From Mycobacterium sp. E3251 (GTDB lineage Bacteria > Actinomycetota > Actinomycetes > Mycobacteriales > Mycobacteriaceae), in assembly GCF_001666835.1 (NCBI RefSeq), contig NZ_LZJF01000067.1, positions 1 to 64,000 on the forward strand: a DNA stretch of 64,000 nucleotides, in the 5' to 3' direction. The stretch's first letter is position 1. Every line of letters starts with the position of its first letter. The notes below the pieces were generated by a model. The model had not been told where the DNA came from, did no database searches, and worked only from the letters and a program-made list of their open reading frames with translations. Both the position numbers and the translations under genes were made by a program. This document shows, one piece after another, positions 1 to 9,981 of this stretch.

Positions 1-80
1 ATCAACGACCCCGACCCCGGACCGGCATAAATCCGCGCCGAATTAACCTCCGGCGGAAGCGCCCCAAAATCAAACACCAT
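1..80 (-). CDS. PPE family protein, 5' end only (runs off the window)
   Basis: Only the first 26 or so codons are present, reading [18 protein letters not shown] and on; the gene continues past base 1. The PPE signature sits in the normal place near the N-terminus. It starts 8 bases after the stop of the PE gene, with an AGGAG ribosome site inside that gap, so PE and PPE are co-transcribed, as expected for a secreted PE-PPE heterodimer. The N-terminus is nearly identical to that of the PPE gene ending at 556, so the two are recent duplicates. By order in ESX-5 loci it matches the PPE26 position; that assignment is inferred from synteny. Confidence 0.9.
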   Translation of the reverse strand, partial: MVFDFGALPPEVNSARIYAGPGSGSL

Positions 81-88
81 TGACTCCT

Positions 89-388
89 TTAACCCGTCGC
101 GGCCGCGTTGGCCGCCTCAGTCACCGCGTACGATCCCGAGCTCATGCCCAGGGTGTTGACGAACATCTCGTGAATCGCCGTGGCTTGGGCGCTCACGGCC
201 TGGTACATCTGGGCGTGCGCGGAGAACTGCGCCGCGGTCAGTGCCGACACCTCGTCCGCGGCGGCTGGCACCACCCCCGTCGTTGGGGCCACCGCCGCCG
301 CGTTCTGCGCGCTCAGCGTCGAGCCAATGCTTTGTAGGTTGCTCGCCGCCACAGCCAACGCCTCGGGCTGCGTCGTGACAAACGACAT
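89..388 (-). CDS. PE family protein (ESX-5 locus)
   Basis: This 99-residue protein consists of the PE domain alone, starting [18 protein letters not shown], with no PGRS or other C-terminal extension. PE proteins pair with a PPE partner as a four-helix bundle and leave the cell through a type VII system, probably ESX-5 here. The family secretion motif YxxxD/E is not clear: the C-terminal half has [15 protein letters not shown] ribosome site precedes the ATG. The gene lies between two PPE genes and matches the PE18 position of M. tuberculosis by synteny. Confidence 0.92.
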   Translation of the reverse strand: MSFVTTQPEALAVAASNLQSIGSTLSAQNAAAVAPTTGVVPAAADEVSALTAAQFSAHAQMYQAVSAQATAIHEMFVNTLGMSSGSYAVTEAANAAATG

Positions 389-471
389 TCGGATTCCCTC
401 CCTATTCTCTAGGCCCGCTGGCCGTCGAGGAACGGTTTGCCGGTGGGCTTACCGCAGGCATGGCTTACTCG

Positions 472-543
472 TGAGATTAATGGGGTCACGCCTTGGCTCG
501 CCTCCCTAGTGCCGACTGTTCATTCGTGTACAACTCCCGTTCA
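472..543. repeat. Two GTTCA boxes 21 bp apart downstream of the PPE gene
   Basis: The gap between the PE gene and the PPE stop contains TGAGATTA at 472, then CTGTTCATTC at 516-525 and a second GTTCA at 539, 21 bp after the first GTTCA (518). The same spacing from TGAGATTA to CTGTTCATTC (44 bp) recurs at 2127-2180 on the other side of the PPE gene, in the same orientation. It may be one end of a decayed mobile element or a duplicated intergenic segment; no transposase is present. Confidence 0.5.
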
Positions 544-555
544 CCTCGGCTTTCC

Positions 556-1800
556 CTATCCGGCTGAGGGTGGGCGGGTTAGGACGCTGTAGCGGAAGCC
601 GTATTTGTGGGAGTAGCCCGCGGCGGCGCCGGCGCGTCGGCCCATGACGCCGGTGGGCATGCCGCGCAGCAGGGCGTTGCCCGGCGGGCTGGCGGTGGCC
701 CCGGCGGTCTGCACGGGAAGGGCCTCGGCCTCGGCGTTGGCCGGGCTGACCGCCGAGGTCAGCGTGGCCCACTGCTGGGGCACCGACAAACCCCCGACTT
801 GGGCGGCCTGCCCGGCACCGGCCGAAACGCTGCTGCTCAGGCTGCCCAGGTTGCCCAGGCCCAACTGGGCGAACTGCGGCGTGGGATACCACGCACCACC
901 GGCACCGGCCGTGCTACCACCCGGACCCGACACCAACTGCTGCGCCAGCTGCGACCAAAACGCCGGGATACCGTTGGAGAAATAGGCCAGACCCGAGGTC
1001 TGCTTGAGGATCACCGTGTACAAGGTCGGATTGAGCCCCAGATAGTTGTTGGTCGGCGTGGGCAACCCCGTCTGCAGGCCCTGAATCGCGTTGGTCAGCC
1101 AGGTCAACGGACCCGGCTGGGTCGACGTCGCGGTCACCTGGGGCGCCGCGGTGGTGACCAGCTGCGTGCTCGCCAGCTGCGAGGTGCTCGAGGCCACGGT
1201 CTGGGCGGTGTTGCCCGCGGGCTGCTGGGCGGCCTGGGTCAGCGCCAACGCCTGATCGGCCACCCCCTCAGGGGTAGTGGTATTCGGCGCGGGCTCAAAG
1301 GGCGCCAACGCCGACGCCGTCGCCGAGGCCGCCGCATAGCCATACATCGCCGCCGCGTCTTGGGCCCACATCTCCATGTACTGGGCCTCCGTCGCCATGA
1401 TCGCCGGGGTGTTCTGGCCAAAGAAATTCGTCGCGATCAACGTCGCCAACAACACCCGATTAGCCGCAATCACCGGCGGGGGCACCGTCATCGCAAACGC
1501 CGCCTCAAACGCCGCCGCCGCCGCGCGCCCCTGACTGGCCGTGTCCTCGGCCAACCCCGCCACCGCACCCAACCAATTCACATACGGCACCACCGCCGAC
1601 ACCATCGACGACGCCGCCGGACCCACCCACGGCCCCGACGTCAACTCCGAAACCACCGAGCTATACCCACTGGCCGCCGCAGCCACCTCAGCAGCAATCT
1701 CATCCCACGCCGCCGCCGCCGCCATCAACGGCCCCGAACCCGGACCCGCATACATCCGACCGGAATTAACCTCCGGCGGTAACGCCCCGAAGTCAAACAC
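556..1800 (-). CDS. PPE family protein, SVP subgroup
   Basis: A 414-residue PPE protein starting at a GTG ([17 protein letters not shown]), with GAGGAG just upstream. The PPE domain covers about residues 1-180, including the SGPWVGPAA segment. The C-terminal half carries GLSVPQQW near residue 340, the GxxSVPxxW motif that defines the PPE-SVP subgroup. Such proteins are ESX-5 substrates exported with a PE partner to the cell surface or medium. It matches the PPE25 position between ferredoxin Rv1786 and PE18. It differs from the neighbouring partial PPE mainly beyond the near-identical N-terminus. Confidence 0.92.
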   Translation of the reverse strand: MFDFGALPPEVNSGRMYAGPGSGPLMAAAAAWDEIAAEVAAAASGYSSVVSELTSGPWVGPAASSMVSAVVPYVNWLGAVAGLAEDTASQGRAAAAAFEAAFAMTVPPPVIAANRVLLATLIATNFFGQNTPAIMATEAQYMEMWAQDAAAMYGYAAASATASALAPFEPAPNTTTPEGVADQALALTQAAQQPAGNTAQTVASSTSQLASTQLVTTAAPQVTATSTQPGPLTWLTNAIQGLQTGLPTPTNNYLGLNPTLYTVILKQTSGLAYFSNGIPAFWSQLAQQLVSGPGGSTAGAGGAWYPTPQFAQLGLGNLGSLSSSVSAGAGQAAQVGGLSVPQQWATLTSAVSPANAEAEALPVQTAGATASPPGNALLRGMPTGVMGRRAGAAAGYSHKYGFRYSVLTRPPSAG

Positions 1801-2085
1801 CTGTTCTCCTCAGTTGGCCGCGATCGCTGGCGGTCGCGGCAGTCGCATCGGATCAGTGGTGGCCGTGGTCACGGCTTCGTAAGCAATTGCCACCCGTAGG
1901 TCGCTGACGGCCCGGAATCACCGACTCAGACCTCACGGTCTGCCACCCCAGTCGGCGGGCTGGCCGGCGCATCCCGCCGATCCCTTGTCCGGCGTCCAAA
2001 TGTGGTCTCGTACCACGCTTCTCGGACACCCGGGTCAGGAACAACGTGCACCTTTAGCCTCGATTGATCCCCTGCTGTCAGCAAC

Positions 2086-2122
2086 CGAGCGACAGTTCAC
2101 GGTCTTCCCGAACTGTCGCTCG
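2086..2122. terminator. Perfect 13-bp inverted repeat, candidate terminator or attenuator
   Basis: Arms CGAGCGACAGTTC (2086-2098) and GAACTGTCGCTCG (2110-2122) are exactly complementary, with an 11-base loop. It lies about 150 bases downstream of the ferredoxin stop and 290 bases upstream of the PPE start. No T-run follows on either strand, so it is either a U-less mycobacterial terminator isolating PPE from ferredoxin transcription or a regulatory or mobile-element structure. Confidence 0.55.
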
Positions 2123-2126
2123 TCCA

Positions 2127-2242
2127 TGAGATTAGTTCGTTATCGTGGGCACGCCGATACGCGACGCCAACTGTTCATTCCAGGCCAGCCACTGTTCACT
2201 CCCAGTCGACTGCCGTTCATTTCGACGAACTAATTGTTCATC
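2127..2242. repeat. Four GTTCA boxes with exact 21-bp period
   Basis: Octamers of the form YGTTCAYY start at 2172, 2193, 2214 and 2235, each exactly 21 bp apart (two helical turns). GTTCA is invariant and flanking bases are partly conserved. TGAGATTA at 2127 lies 44 bp before the first CTGTTCATTC, exactly as in the array at 472-543. Evenly phased end repeats of this kind occur in some transposon ends (for example IS21-like), or they could bind a regulator. Confidence 0.55.
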
Positions 2243-2271
2243 CGCGGTTTGCTTTCAACGCGGGTCGGATG

Positions 2272-2478
<207 letters not shown>

Positions 2479-2495
2479 CTACCCGGCTCGGCTGA

Positions 2496-3886
<1,391 letters not shown>

Positions 3887-3895
3887 CGTTCCGTC

Positions 3896-6800
3896 TTACT
3901 TGCGCAACTCCGTCGCGGCCACCTGTACGAACACGCCGGTGTCCTCGGCCATCAGTAGGCCTCGACCACGGGGCAGCGGGCCACCCTTCATCTTTCCGCG
4001 GATGAATCCCTCGTCCGGGTCGGCGTCCATCACCAGCAACGGCGCGTTCGCCTGGGCCAGGGCCCGCAACATCGGATCGCTGCCCGCCGAAGACCAGCCA
4101 CCGAAGGTGCGGGTCACCAGGACGTGCAGCCCGACGTCGGCGGCCCGGGTCACCCACGGCGCGGCCTTGTGCAGCGGCGAATCGAATCCGGCTGGCAGCT
4201 GCTGGATGTCGTCGACGATCAGGAAGATCTCCGGGCCGCTCCACCACGACCGCGACAACAACTCCTCCGCGGACAGGCCGGGCGGCGGCTCGCGTCCGGC
4301 CAGGACGGCGGCCAGCTCGCCCATCATCGCCTGGACGCCGTCGAGGTTGTACGCGAACTTCTCGACGTAGTCCGAACCCAGGGTGGTCAGCAGCTGACGG
4401 CGTGGGTCGACCAGCCACACCTGTGCCGACGGCTGGCCGGCCGGTGGCGGTGGTGCGCTGCTGGCTCCCGGTGCGTACAGCCGGCCGATTTCGCTCATGA
4501 TGGTGGCCAGCGTGGTGGTACGCCCACATTCGCGTCGACCCGTCACCATCAGGTGCGCATTCTCGGCGAAGTTGAGGTACACCGGCGACAAATCCAATTC
4601 GGAGATGGCCCAGGCGATTCCGCCCGCGCCGACACCCTGCCGGGTGTCCCGCGCCGCCAGTTCCCGCAACTGCTCCACGTCGAACCGGGCGGGGAGCCGG
4701 CGCACCGGCGGGGCCTGGCCGCTGGTGAGACGGCTGACCGCGTCGATGACGCTGTCGGACTCGAAGACGTAGTCGGGCGTGGTGGCGAGCGCGGGCCGGG
4801 CCACCAAGGTGTGCAGACCGGCCTGCGGGTCGGAGTCCAGCCGGACGTAGTTGACCGCGACCATGCCGCGACCCGGCTTGACCGGAACGTCCTTGGCGAA
4901 CCGGGACCGCACCAGCTTGGCGTCTTCCACGGCCGCCAGCCGCAATTCGACCCGGGAGCCGAAGCCGCTGCGCACCGGGGGCCGCAGCTCGGATTCGCGG
5001 TCGGCGGTGACGATCACGTGCACACCGAACGACGGGCCCTGGTTGATGATCAGGTTCACCTGCTCGATCAGCACCTCGTTCTCTTCGGCCAGCGCCCGGT
5101 AGTTGTCGACCACCAGGTAGACGTCGCCGAACCCGTCGTTGGGGACGGGGCCGGGCTCGCCGCCGAACTTGCGGCGCCGGAAGACCTCCATTGAGGCGAT
5201 CCCGTACTCGAGGAAGGTGCTCTTGCGCTGACGCACCAGCGCCAGCAGCTCGGCCACCGTGCGGCGCACACCGTACGGGTCCGTCGGACCGGCCACCTCA
5301 CCCACGTGCGGCAGCCGGGCGACGGTGGTCAGCGCGGTGCTGCTGTAGGCCAGGCAGTAGAACTGGACCTGCTCGGGGGTGTGGGTCAGCGCGGCCGAGC
5401 AGATCAGGGTCTGCAGGGCCGTGGTCTTACCCGAACCGCCGGCGCCCAGGATCAGCACGTTGGCGCCCGGACCCGAGGTGTCGACCGTCCACGGCGGCTG
5501 GTCGTGCTTGAACGGACGGTCGATGATCCCGATCGGGAAGACCAGGTCGCGCGCCGTGCCGTAATCCTCCTGCCACGGGTGGCCGAGGAACCGGTTGACC
5601 AATTCGTCGATCGGGATCGGCTGGTTGAGCGGCGGTTGCCACAACCGGTACGGCTCGAAGTCGATCTTGCGCAGCTGATCGATGATGACCGTGCCGACCT
5701 TCGGAACCCGGATGCCCTCGACGTCGTCGTCTTCGCGCGGCAGGCCGTCGGCCTCCAGCGTCTCGCCATTCGTGATGGCGGCCGGCGTGAGCTCCGGTCC
5801 GCCAACGCTCACCTCGAGCGGGGTGAACGAGTTGGTAAACAGTTGCGGGCGAACGTAATCGATGCTGTGCACCAACGCGGGTGCTTCCTCGCCGTCATCG
5901 GTGAGCCCGCGGGGGAAGTAGTCCCGCCACAGGAACTCGGCCTGGAACCGGACGATGTCCTCCAGGCTGCGTCGGAAGTAGCCCAGACCCGCCTGCGCCG
6001 GCAGGTTCACGGCGTTCGGCACACCGGCGGCCTGCGCCGCACCGGCGGTGCGCGCCTTCAGCACCAGCCGGTAACCCATGTTCTCCATGAGCTTTTCGGC
6101 ACGGCTCTCGATGGTCTGCGACGCCATCATCAGGTGGATCCAGTAGGCGCGGCCCTGCCGGCCGATCGAGTCGAGCACGTCGACCGCGGTCGGCATGATG
6201 CGGAACCATTCGTAGAACTCGTCGATGACCACCACCAGCATCGGCAGCGGCGCCATGTCCTGGCCGCGCGCCCGCATCCTGAGGCGGACGGAGTTGTACT
6301 CCTTGGCGTCGTCGACACCGGCGCTGTCGCAGATCGCCTTGCGCCGGGCGATCTCGCCCCAGAGGGCGTCGAGGAAGCGCTCCATGAGCGCCTGGTCCTC
6401 TTCCAGGTCGGTGATGATCCGCGACACGTGCGGCACCCCGGCGAACGGCTTGACCGCCGATCCACCCTTGAGGTCGGCCAGCACGAACTGCAGCTCTTCC
6501 GGCGGGTGGCTGAGCATCAGCGACTCGATCACGGTTCGCACCAGGGTCGATTTACCCGAACCGGTCGTACCGGACATGACGCCGTGCGGGCCGTCACCGC
6601 CCTCGTCGAGCGACTTCATGTCCAAGAACAGCAGCTCGCCGTTGTCGGAACGAACACCGAACGGTGCCCGCAACCGCGACCGGCCCATCGAGTCGTTGCG
6701 GCTGCCCCACAACGACTCGAAGTCGATGCGGCCCGGATCGTCGATTCCGTAGTAGGCCATGATGTCTCGGGCGCCGATGTGGGCGACCCGCTGACCGATC

Positions 6801-8065
6801 TCTTCGTACGCCTCGGCGAGCCGCCAGCGGGCCAGCGCCTGAGCGAATTCCTCGGCCTCCGCGATGCTGATGTGGTCCGTGAGCGCGAAGAACCACGGCT
6901 TCTCGTCGATCACCATCCAGGTGTCGCGGTCGCGGGGCAGCGCCTCGATCACGCCCTTCTCGTCGAACCGCAAGGTGCGCTCGGGGACCGCCGTCCACAT
7001 CGAGGCGCCGGTCAGGTCGAAGAACGTCACCCCGTCGACGCCCTCGGAGCTGATCACGTACTCCCACTGGGGGTCGACGACATCGGCGACGATCACCGTG
7101 TGGGGCGTCGGAGTCTGCGCCGACGAACTCGCGTGCCGCGGCGTGAAAGAGCCACGGCCGGCGAACAATTCGGCCTGCTCGGCGGCGAACTCGCGCACCG
7201 AGCTGTAGACCATCCGCGCGTTCCCCGCCGCGTCCTGACGTCGCGGGTCGCCGAAGTGCGGAAGCCACTTCACCCAGTCCCACTCGTCCAGATCCGAGGT
7301 GACGACGACCATCTGCACGTGGTCCGGGCCGTGCGAAAACGCCAGCTGGCAGATGATCGCCCGCATCAGTCCCAGGACCTGCTCCCGCTCCCCGTCGAGC
7401 GAGTACCAGGGTTCGACGAGCAGCGAGATCATCTTGGGCAGGTTGTAGACGACGCTTTGGTAGCGCCCGAATTCCTGCAGCGCCTTACCCGTCACCGGCT
7501 CCAGCTCGATGTCGGTCGGCATGTTCTGGGGCTCACCCCAGGTCACCTCGGGGCGCGTCATGCCGACGCCCACTCGCACCACACCGAAGTTGAGGTCCTT
7601 GCCGTCGGGCTTGCGTTCCCACATCCGCGACGACCCCACCGCGGCGGACAGCGTGGTGGGCGCCGGGTGGAACCACCGGTAGTTGGCGTCCATGCTGTCG
7701 GCCGACTCGTGGGCGGTCTCGCGCAGCATGTCCAGCATCAGCATGAACTGCGCGCGCATCGCGTCCAGCTTCGGCCGGCTCATCTGCTGCTGACCGCCGA
7801 ACCGGCCGCCGAACATCATCATCGCGACGCCACCGATCATGAAGATCGGGAAGATGGCGCCGGCGCCGCCGAACACGTGCGAGCCGCTGGCGAAGGTCAT
7901 GCCGACCATGCCGATCAGCAGGCCGACGACCAGGACGCCGACCACCACCAGCCACCAGGGCTTGCCCTCCGGCGGCGGAATGCTCAGGGGCGTCGGGAGG
8001 ACGATGTTCTCCGGCTTGATGACCGGAGGCTTCTCCGGTGTCGGCCGAGCAAACCCGCGTTTCAC
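3896..8065 (-). CDS. eccC5: Type VII secretion ATPase EccC5
   Basis: A 1389-residue membrane-anchored FtsK/SpoIIIE ATPase, the motor that recognises and drives substrates through the ESX-5 membrane complex. Two membrane helices lie within about residues 36-80 (VVVGVLVVGLLIGMVGMTF, then IFPIFMIGGVAMMMF). Three nucleotide-binding domains follow: a canonical P-loop GTTGSGKST near 495, GAGGSGKTT near 870, and a third, GRRECGRTTT near 1173, in which Arg replaces the P-loop Lys. The GTG start overlaps the eccB5 stop by 4 bases (GTGA), so the two are translationally coupled. Length matches Rv1783 of M. tuberculosis (about 1391). Confidence 0.97.
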   Translation of the reverse strand: MKRGFARPTPEKPPVIKPENIVLPTPLSIPPPEGKPWWLVVVGVLVVGLLIGMVGMTFASGSHVFGGAGAIFPIFMIGGVAMMMFGGRFGGQQQMSRPKLDAMRAQFMLMLDMLRETAHESADSMDANYRWFHPAPTTLSAAVGSSRMWERKPDGKDLNFGVVRVGVGMTRPEVTWGEPQNMPTDIELEPVTGKALQEFGRYQSVVYNLPKMISLLVEPWYSLDGEREQVLGLMRAIICQLAFSHGPDHVQMVVVTSDLDEWDWVKWLPHFGDPRRQDAAGNARMVYSSVREFAAEQAELFAGRGSFTPRHASSSAQTPTPHTVIVADVVDPQWEYVISSEGVDGVTFFDLTGASMWTAVPERTLRFDEKGVIEALPRDRDTWMVIDEKPWFFALTDHISIAEAEEFAQALARWRLAEAYEEIGQRVAHIGARDIMAYYGIDDPGRIDFESLWGSRNDSMGRSRLRAPFGVRSDNGELLFLDMKSLDEGGDGPHGVMSGTTGSGKSTLVRTVIESLMLSHPPEELQFVLADLKGGSAVKPFAGVPHVSRIITDLEEDQALMERFLDALWGEIARRKAICDSAGVDDAKEYNSVRLRMRARGQDMAPLPMLVVVIDEFYEWFRIMPTAVDVLDSIGRQGRAYWIHLMMASQTIESRAEKLMENMGYRLVLKARTAGAAQAAGVPNAVNLPAQAGLGYFRRSLEDIVRFQAEFLWRDYFPRGLTDDGEEAPALVHSIDYVRPQLFTNSFTPLEVSVGGPELTPAAITNGETLEADGLPREDDDVEGIRVPKVGTVIIDQLRKIDFEPYRLWQPPLNQPIPIDELVNRFLGHPWQEDYGTARDLVFPIGIIDRPFKHDQPPWTVDTSGPGANVLILGAGGSGKTTALQTLICSAALTHTPEQVQFYCLAYSSTALTTVARLPHVGEVAGPTDPYGVRRTVAELLALVRQRKSTFLEYGIASMEVFRRRKFGGEPGPVPNDGFGDVYLVVDNYRALAEENEVLIEQVNLIINQGPSFGVHVIVTADRESELRPPVRSGFGSRVELRLAAVEDAKLVRSRFAKDVPVKPGRGMVAVNYVRLDSDPQAGLHTLVARPALATTPDYVFESDSVIDAVSRLTSGQAPPVRRLPARFDVEQLRELAARDTRQGVGAGGIAWAISELDLSPVYLNFAENAHLMVTGRRECGRTTTLATIMSEIGRLYAPGASSAPPPPAGQPSAQVWLVDPRRQLLTTLGSDYVEKFAYNLDGVQAMMGELAAVLAGREPPPGLSAEELLSRSWWSGPEIFLIVDDIQQLPAGFDSPLHKAAPWVTRAADVGLHVLVTRTFGGWSSAGSDPMLRALAQANAPLLVMDADPDEGFIRGKMKGGPLPRGRGLLMAEDTGVFVQVAATELRK

Positions 8066-9579
8066 TTAGGTACCGCCAATTCTCCTGGGGACATATCCAT
8101 CGGTAGGGTGTCGTGCTCCACGAGCGCGTCCGCGCGCGACAGGGTCGGGCCTTGCGGGAGCAACCGCAGCGCCACCCACGGCGCCAGGCTCGGTTTCGTC
8201 TTCAGGCCCAACGCCTCGCGCACGTCCCGGGTGTCGTCGACCCCGAACCGGGCGCCCGCGTCACTCAGCCACCACAGCGACTCCGTCGTCTTGGCCCCGG
8301 GGTCGTTGCCGGTGACGGCCACGAAGTTCCCGTAGTCGGGACCGAAGAAGACCTGGTCGGCCTCGCGGCCGGTGGTGTCCGCCTTGACCAGCGACACCAC
8401 CCTGTTCTCGTCCTTGGCCGCGACCGGAATGGTCGCGCCGGACACAACCTGGATGCGGGCCCGGTTCTCCCCGGACGTCTTCTGCCACCACCAGCAGGTC
8501 GAGGGGTTCTCGCGGATGTCCGCCACGTTGAGCGGGGCGTCCGGGTAGGAGGACAGGTCGAGCTTGTTGACCACGGGCATCTTGGCCAGGGCCGACGGTT
8601 CGACGGTCACCGGCTTGGTGTTGCCGGGCCCGGCGTTCTGCAGGATCTGCGCCACCAACGGGGGCAGCGTCTGCACACCGTCAGCCAGCACCAGCGAATA
8701 CTGCTGCGGCCCACTGATTTGCGGCGTGACGATCACGGTGCCGATCGGACCGGGCGCATTCGGGAACGACGCGCCGGAGCCCGCGTTCTGCACCTGCGGC
8801 ACGGTCAGCTCGGGGCCCACCGGCAACGCGTCGAACAGGGCGCGGCTCATGGGCTTCGCCTGGCCCACCTGCTCGGGCGTCAGGCCCAGCGGCAGCAGCA
8901 CCGAACGGTTCGTCGCGTCGATGCGCGACCGGCGTCCCTCGCGGATCACCCACGCGTCCCCGCCGTAGCTCAGCACCACGGCGTCCGACCCGGTCAGCAC
9001 GTGCCGGTGGTTGCTGAGGTCGGGGTTTCCGTCGATGACGGTTACCGTCACCCCGGACGGCGCGCTCACCCCGGTCGAGGTGCCGACGGTGTCGCACACC
9101 AGCCACGACGACGTGGACGGGCTCGAGGGATGGAAGTTCGACGGCGCGCCCGGGATGCCCACCAGCGGGCCGCGCGGCAGCGTGGCGATCTGGTTGGACT
9201 TGACCAGGTGCGGGTTGTCGGGGCGCCCGGTGATCAGCCGCGCCGACGCCAGGTTCAGCGCCGGGTACAGCTTGTCGCCGACGCGGACGTACAGCGCGCC
9301 GGAGTCACGGTCGGCGATGATCGGCGAGTCACCGACCTGGCCCGCCGGGCTGAGGAACGAGTAGAGCAGCGCGCCCAGGCAGATCACCAGGGCCGCCGAC
9401 ACCGACGCCACGACGGCCAGGGTCTGGCGCCGTCCCGGCTCGACCTCCATGCGGACGCGCCACCGGGTGAGCGCCATTGCGGTGCGGCGAGCGAGGAACT
9501 GGTAGCCGGTCACCTGGGTCCGCGTCGACAACCCGAGGCCATACCCCGACCCGCGTTGCCCGCGACTCTCTTCCGCCAC
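8062..9579 (-). CDS. eccB5: ESX-5 membrane complex protein EccB5
   Basis: A 505-residue single-pass protein of the ESX-5 core complex. A short cytoplasmic N-terminus containing QVTGYQFLARRTAMALTRW is followed by one membrane helix near residues 54-76 and a large periplasmic domain. The length fits Rv1782 (506). The GTG start has no strong ribosome site. It is the first gene of the minus-strand eccB5-eccC5 operon in this window; eccD5, mycP5 and eccE5 are not in view. Confidence 0.96.
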   Translation of the reverse strand: MAEESRGQRGSGYGLGLSTRTQVTGYQFLARRTAMALTRWRVRMEVEPGRRQTLAVVASVSAALVICLGALLYSFLSPAGQVGDSPIIADRDSGALYVRVGDKLYPALNLASARLITGRPDNPHLVKSNQIATLPRGPLVGIPGAPSNFHPSSPSTSSWLVCDTVGTSTGVSAPSGVTVTVIDGNPDLSNHRHVLTGSDAVVLSYGGDAWVIREGRRSRIDATNRSVLLPLGLTPEQVGQAKPMSRALFDALPVGPELTVPQVQNAGSGASFPNAPGPIGTVIVTPQISGPQQYSLVLADGVQTLPPLVAQILQNAGPGNTKPVTVEPSALAKMPVVNKLDLSSYPDAPLNVADIRENPSTCWWWQKTSGENRARIQVVSGATIPVAAKDENRVVSLVKADTTGREADQVFFGPDYGNFVAVTGNDPGAKTTESLWWLSDAGARFGVDDTRDVREALGLKTKPSLAPWVALRLLPQGPTLSRADALVEHDTLPMDMSPGELAVPK

Positions 9580-9981
9580 GTTTATTCACCATCCGGTCTG
9601 CTAGAACGCCTGGATATTGTCCCTGAACATATCCGCAGCGCGAATTACATCGACAACGGTAAGTCACCCGTAGCGACCTCGCCACGCGACGACGTGCGTT
9701 CACATCTACATCACTTTGCGTACATCTATGCGGACGCCCTCGCCTCGCCGCGTGGGCCGACGCAGGCAACGCCCCAAGCGCCGTTGAACTGGCACTTTCA
9801 GGTTCCCCCGCCGATCCCGCCCGGACACTCACGTCTCCTCAGGGCATCGTAATGGCGAAAGGCCGGCTCGTCCTGTCGAGCGGGTGCGCTCAGCGAACGG
9901 AAGAGCGACGAAACGGGCGACGGCGCGCGCCGCCTCTCCCCGATTGGTCGGCCGTTGAATTCTGGCAGCAAGATGAGCGGT
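9580..9981. promoter_or_regulatory. Divergent promoter region between eccB5 and malQ
   Basis: These 400 bases contain no convincing gene. They must carry the promoters for eccB5 (minus) and malQ (plus). An inverted repeat GGATAT (9612-9617) and ATATCC (9629-9634) with an 11-base spacer lies 33-55 bp upstream of the eccB5 start and may be an operator or 5'-UTR hairpin. Confidence 0.45.

Larger units (their letters stand above)
1801..2271. other. 470-bp intergenic region with repeats and a hairpin
   Basis: No convincing coding sequence lies between the ferredoxin and PPE genes. It holds the PPE ribosome site at its left edge, a perfect 13-bp-arm inverted repeat at 2086-2122, and four 21-bp-spaced GTTCA boxes at 2172-2242. 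Short open frames here have no family features and are treated as chance. Confidence 0.6.

Noticed and set aside
4530..4560. Third EccC5 P-loop lacking Lys as a damaged domain
   Set aside because: Degenerate downstream nucleotide-binding domains are normal in EccC proteins, so this is not a sign of decay.
5306..8335. 1009-codon open frame on the plus strand opposite eccC5
   Set aside because: It is antisense to a strongly conserved FtsK/SpoIIIE ATPase, is Arg/Gly/His-rich with no domain, and reflects high GC with third-position bias.
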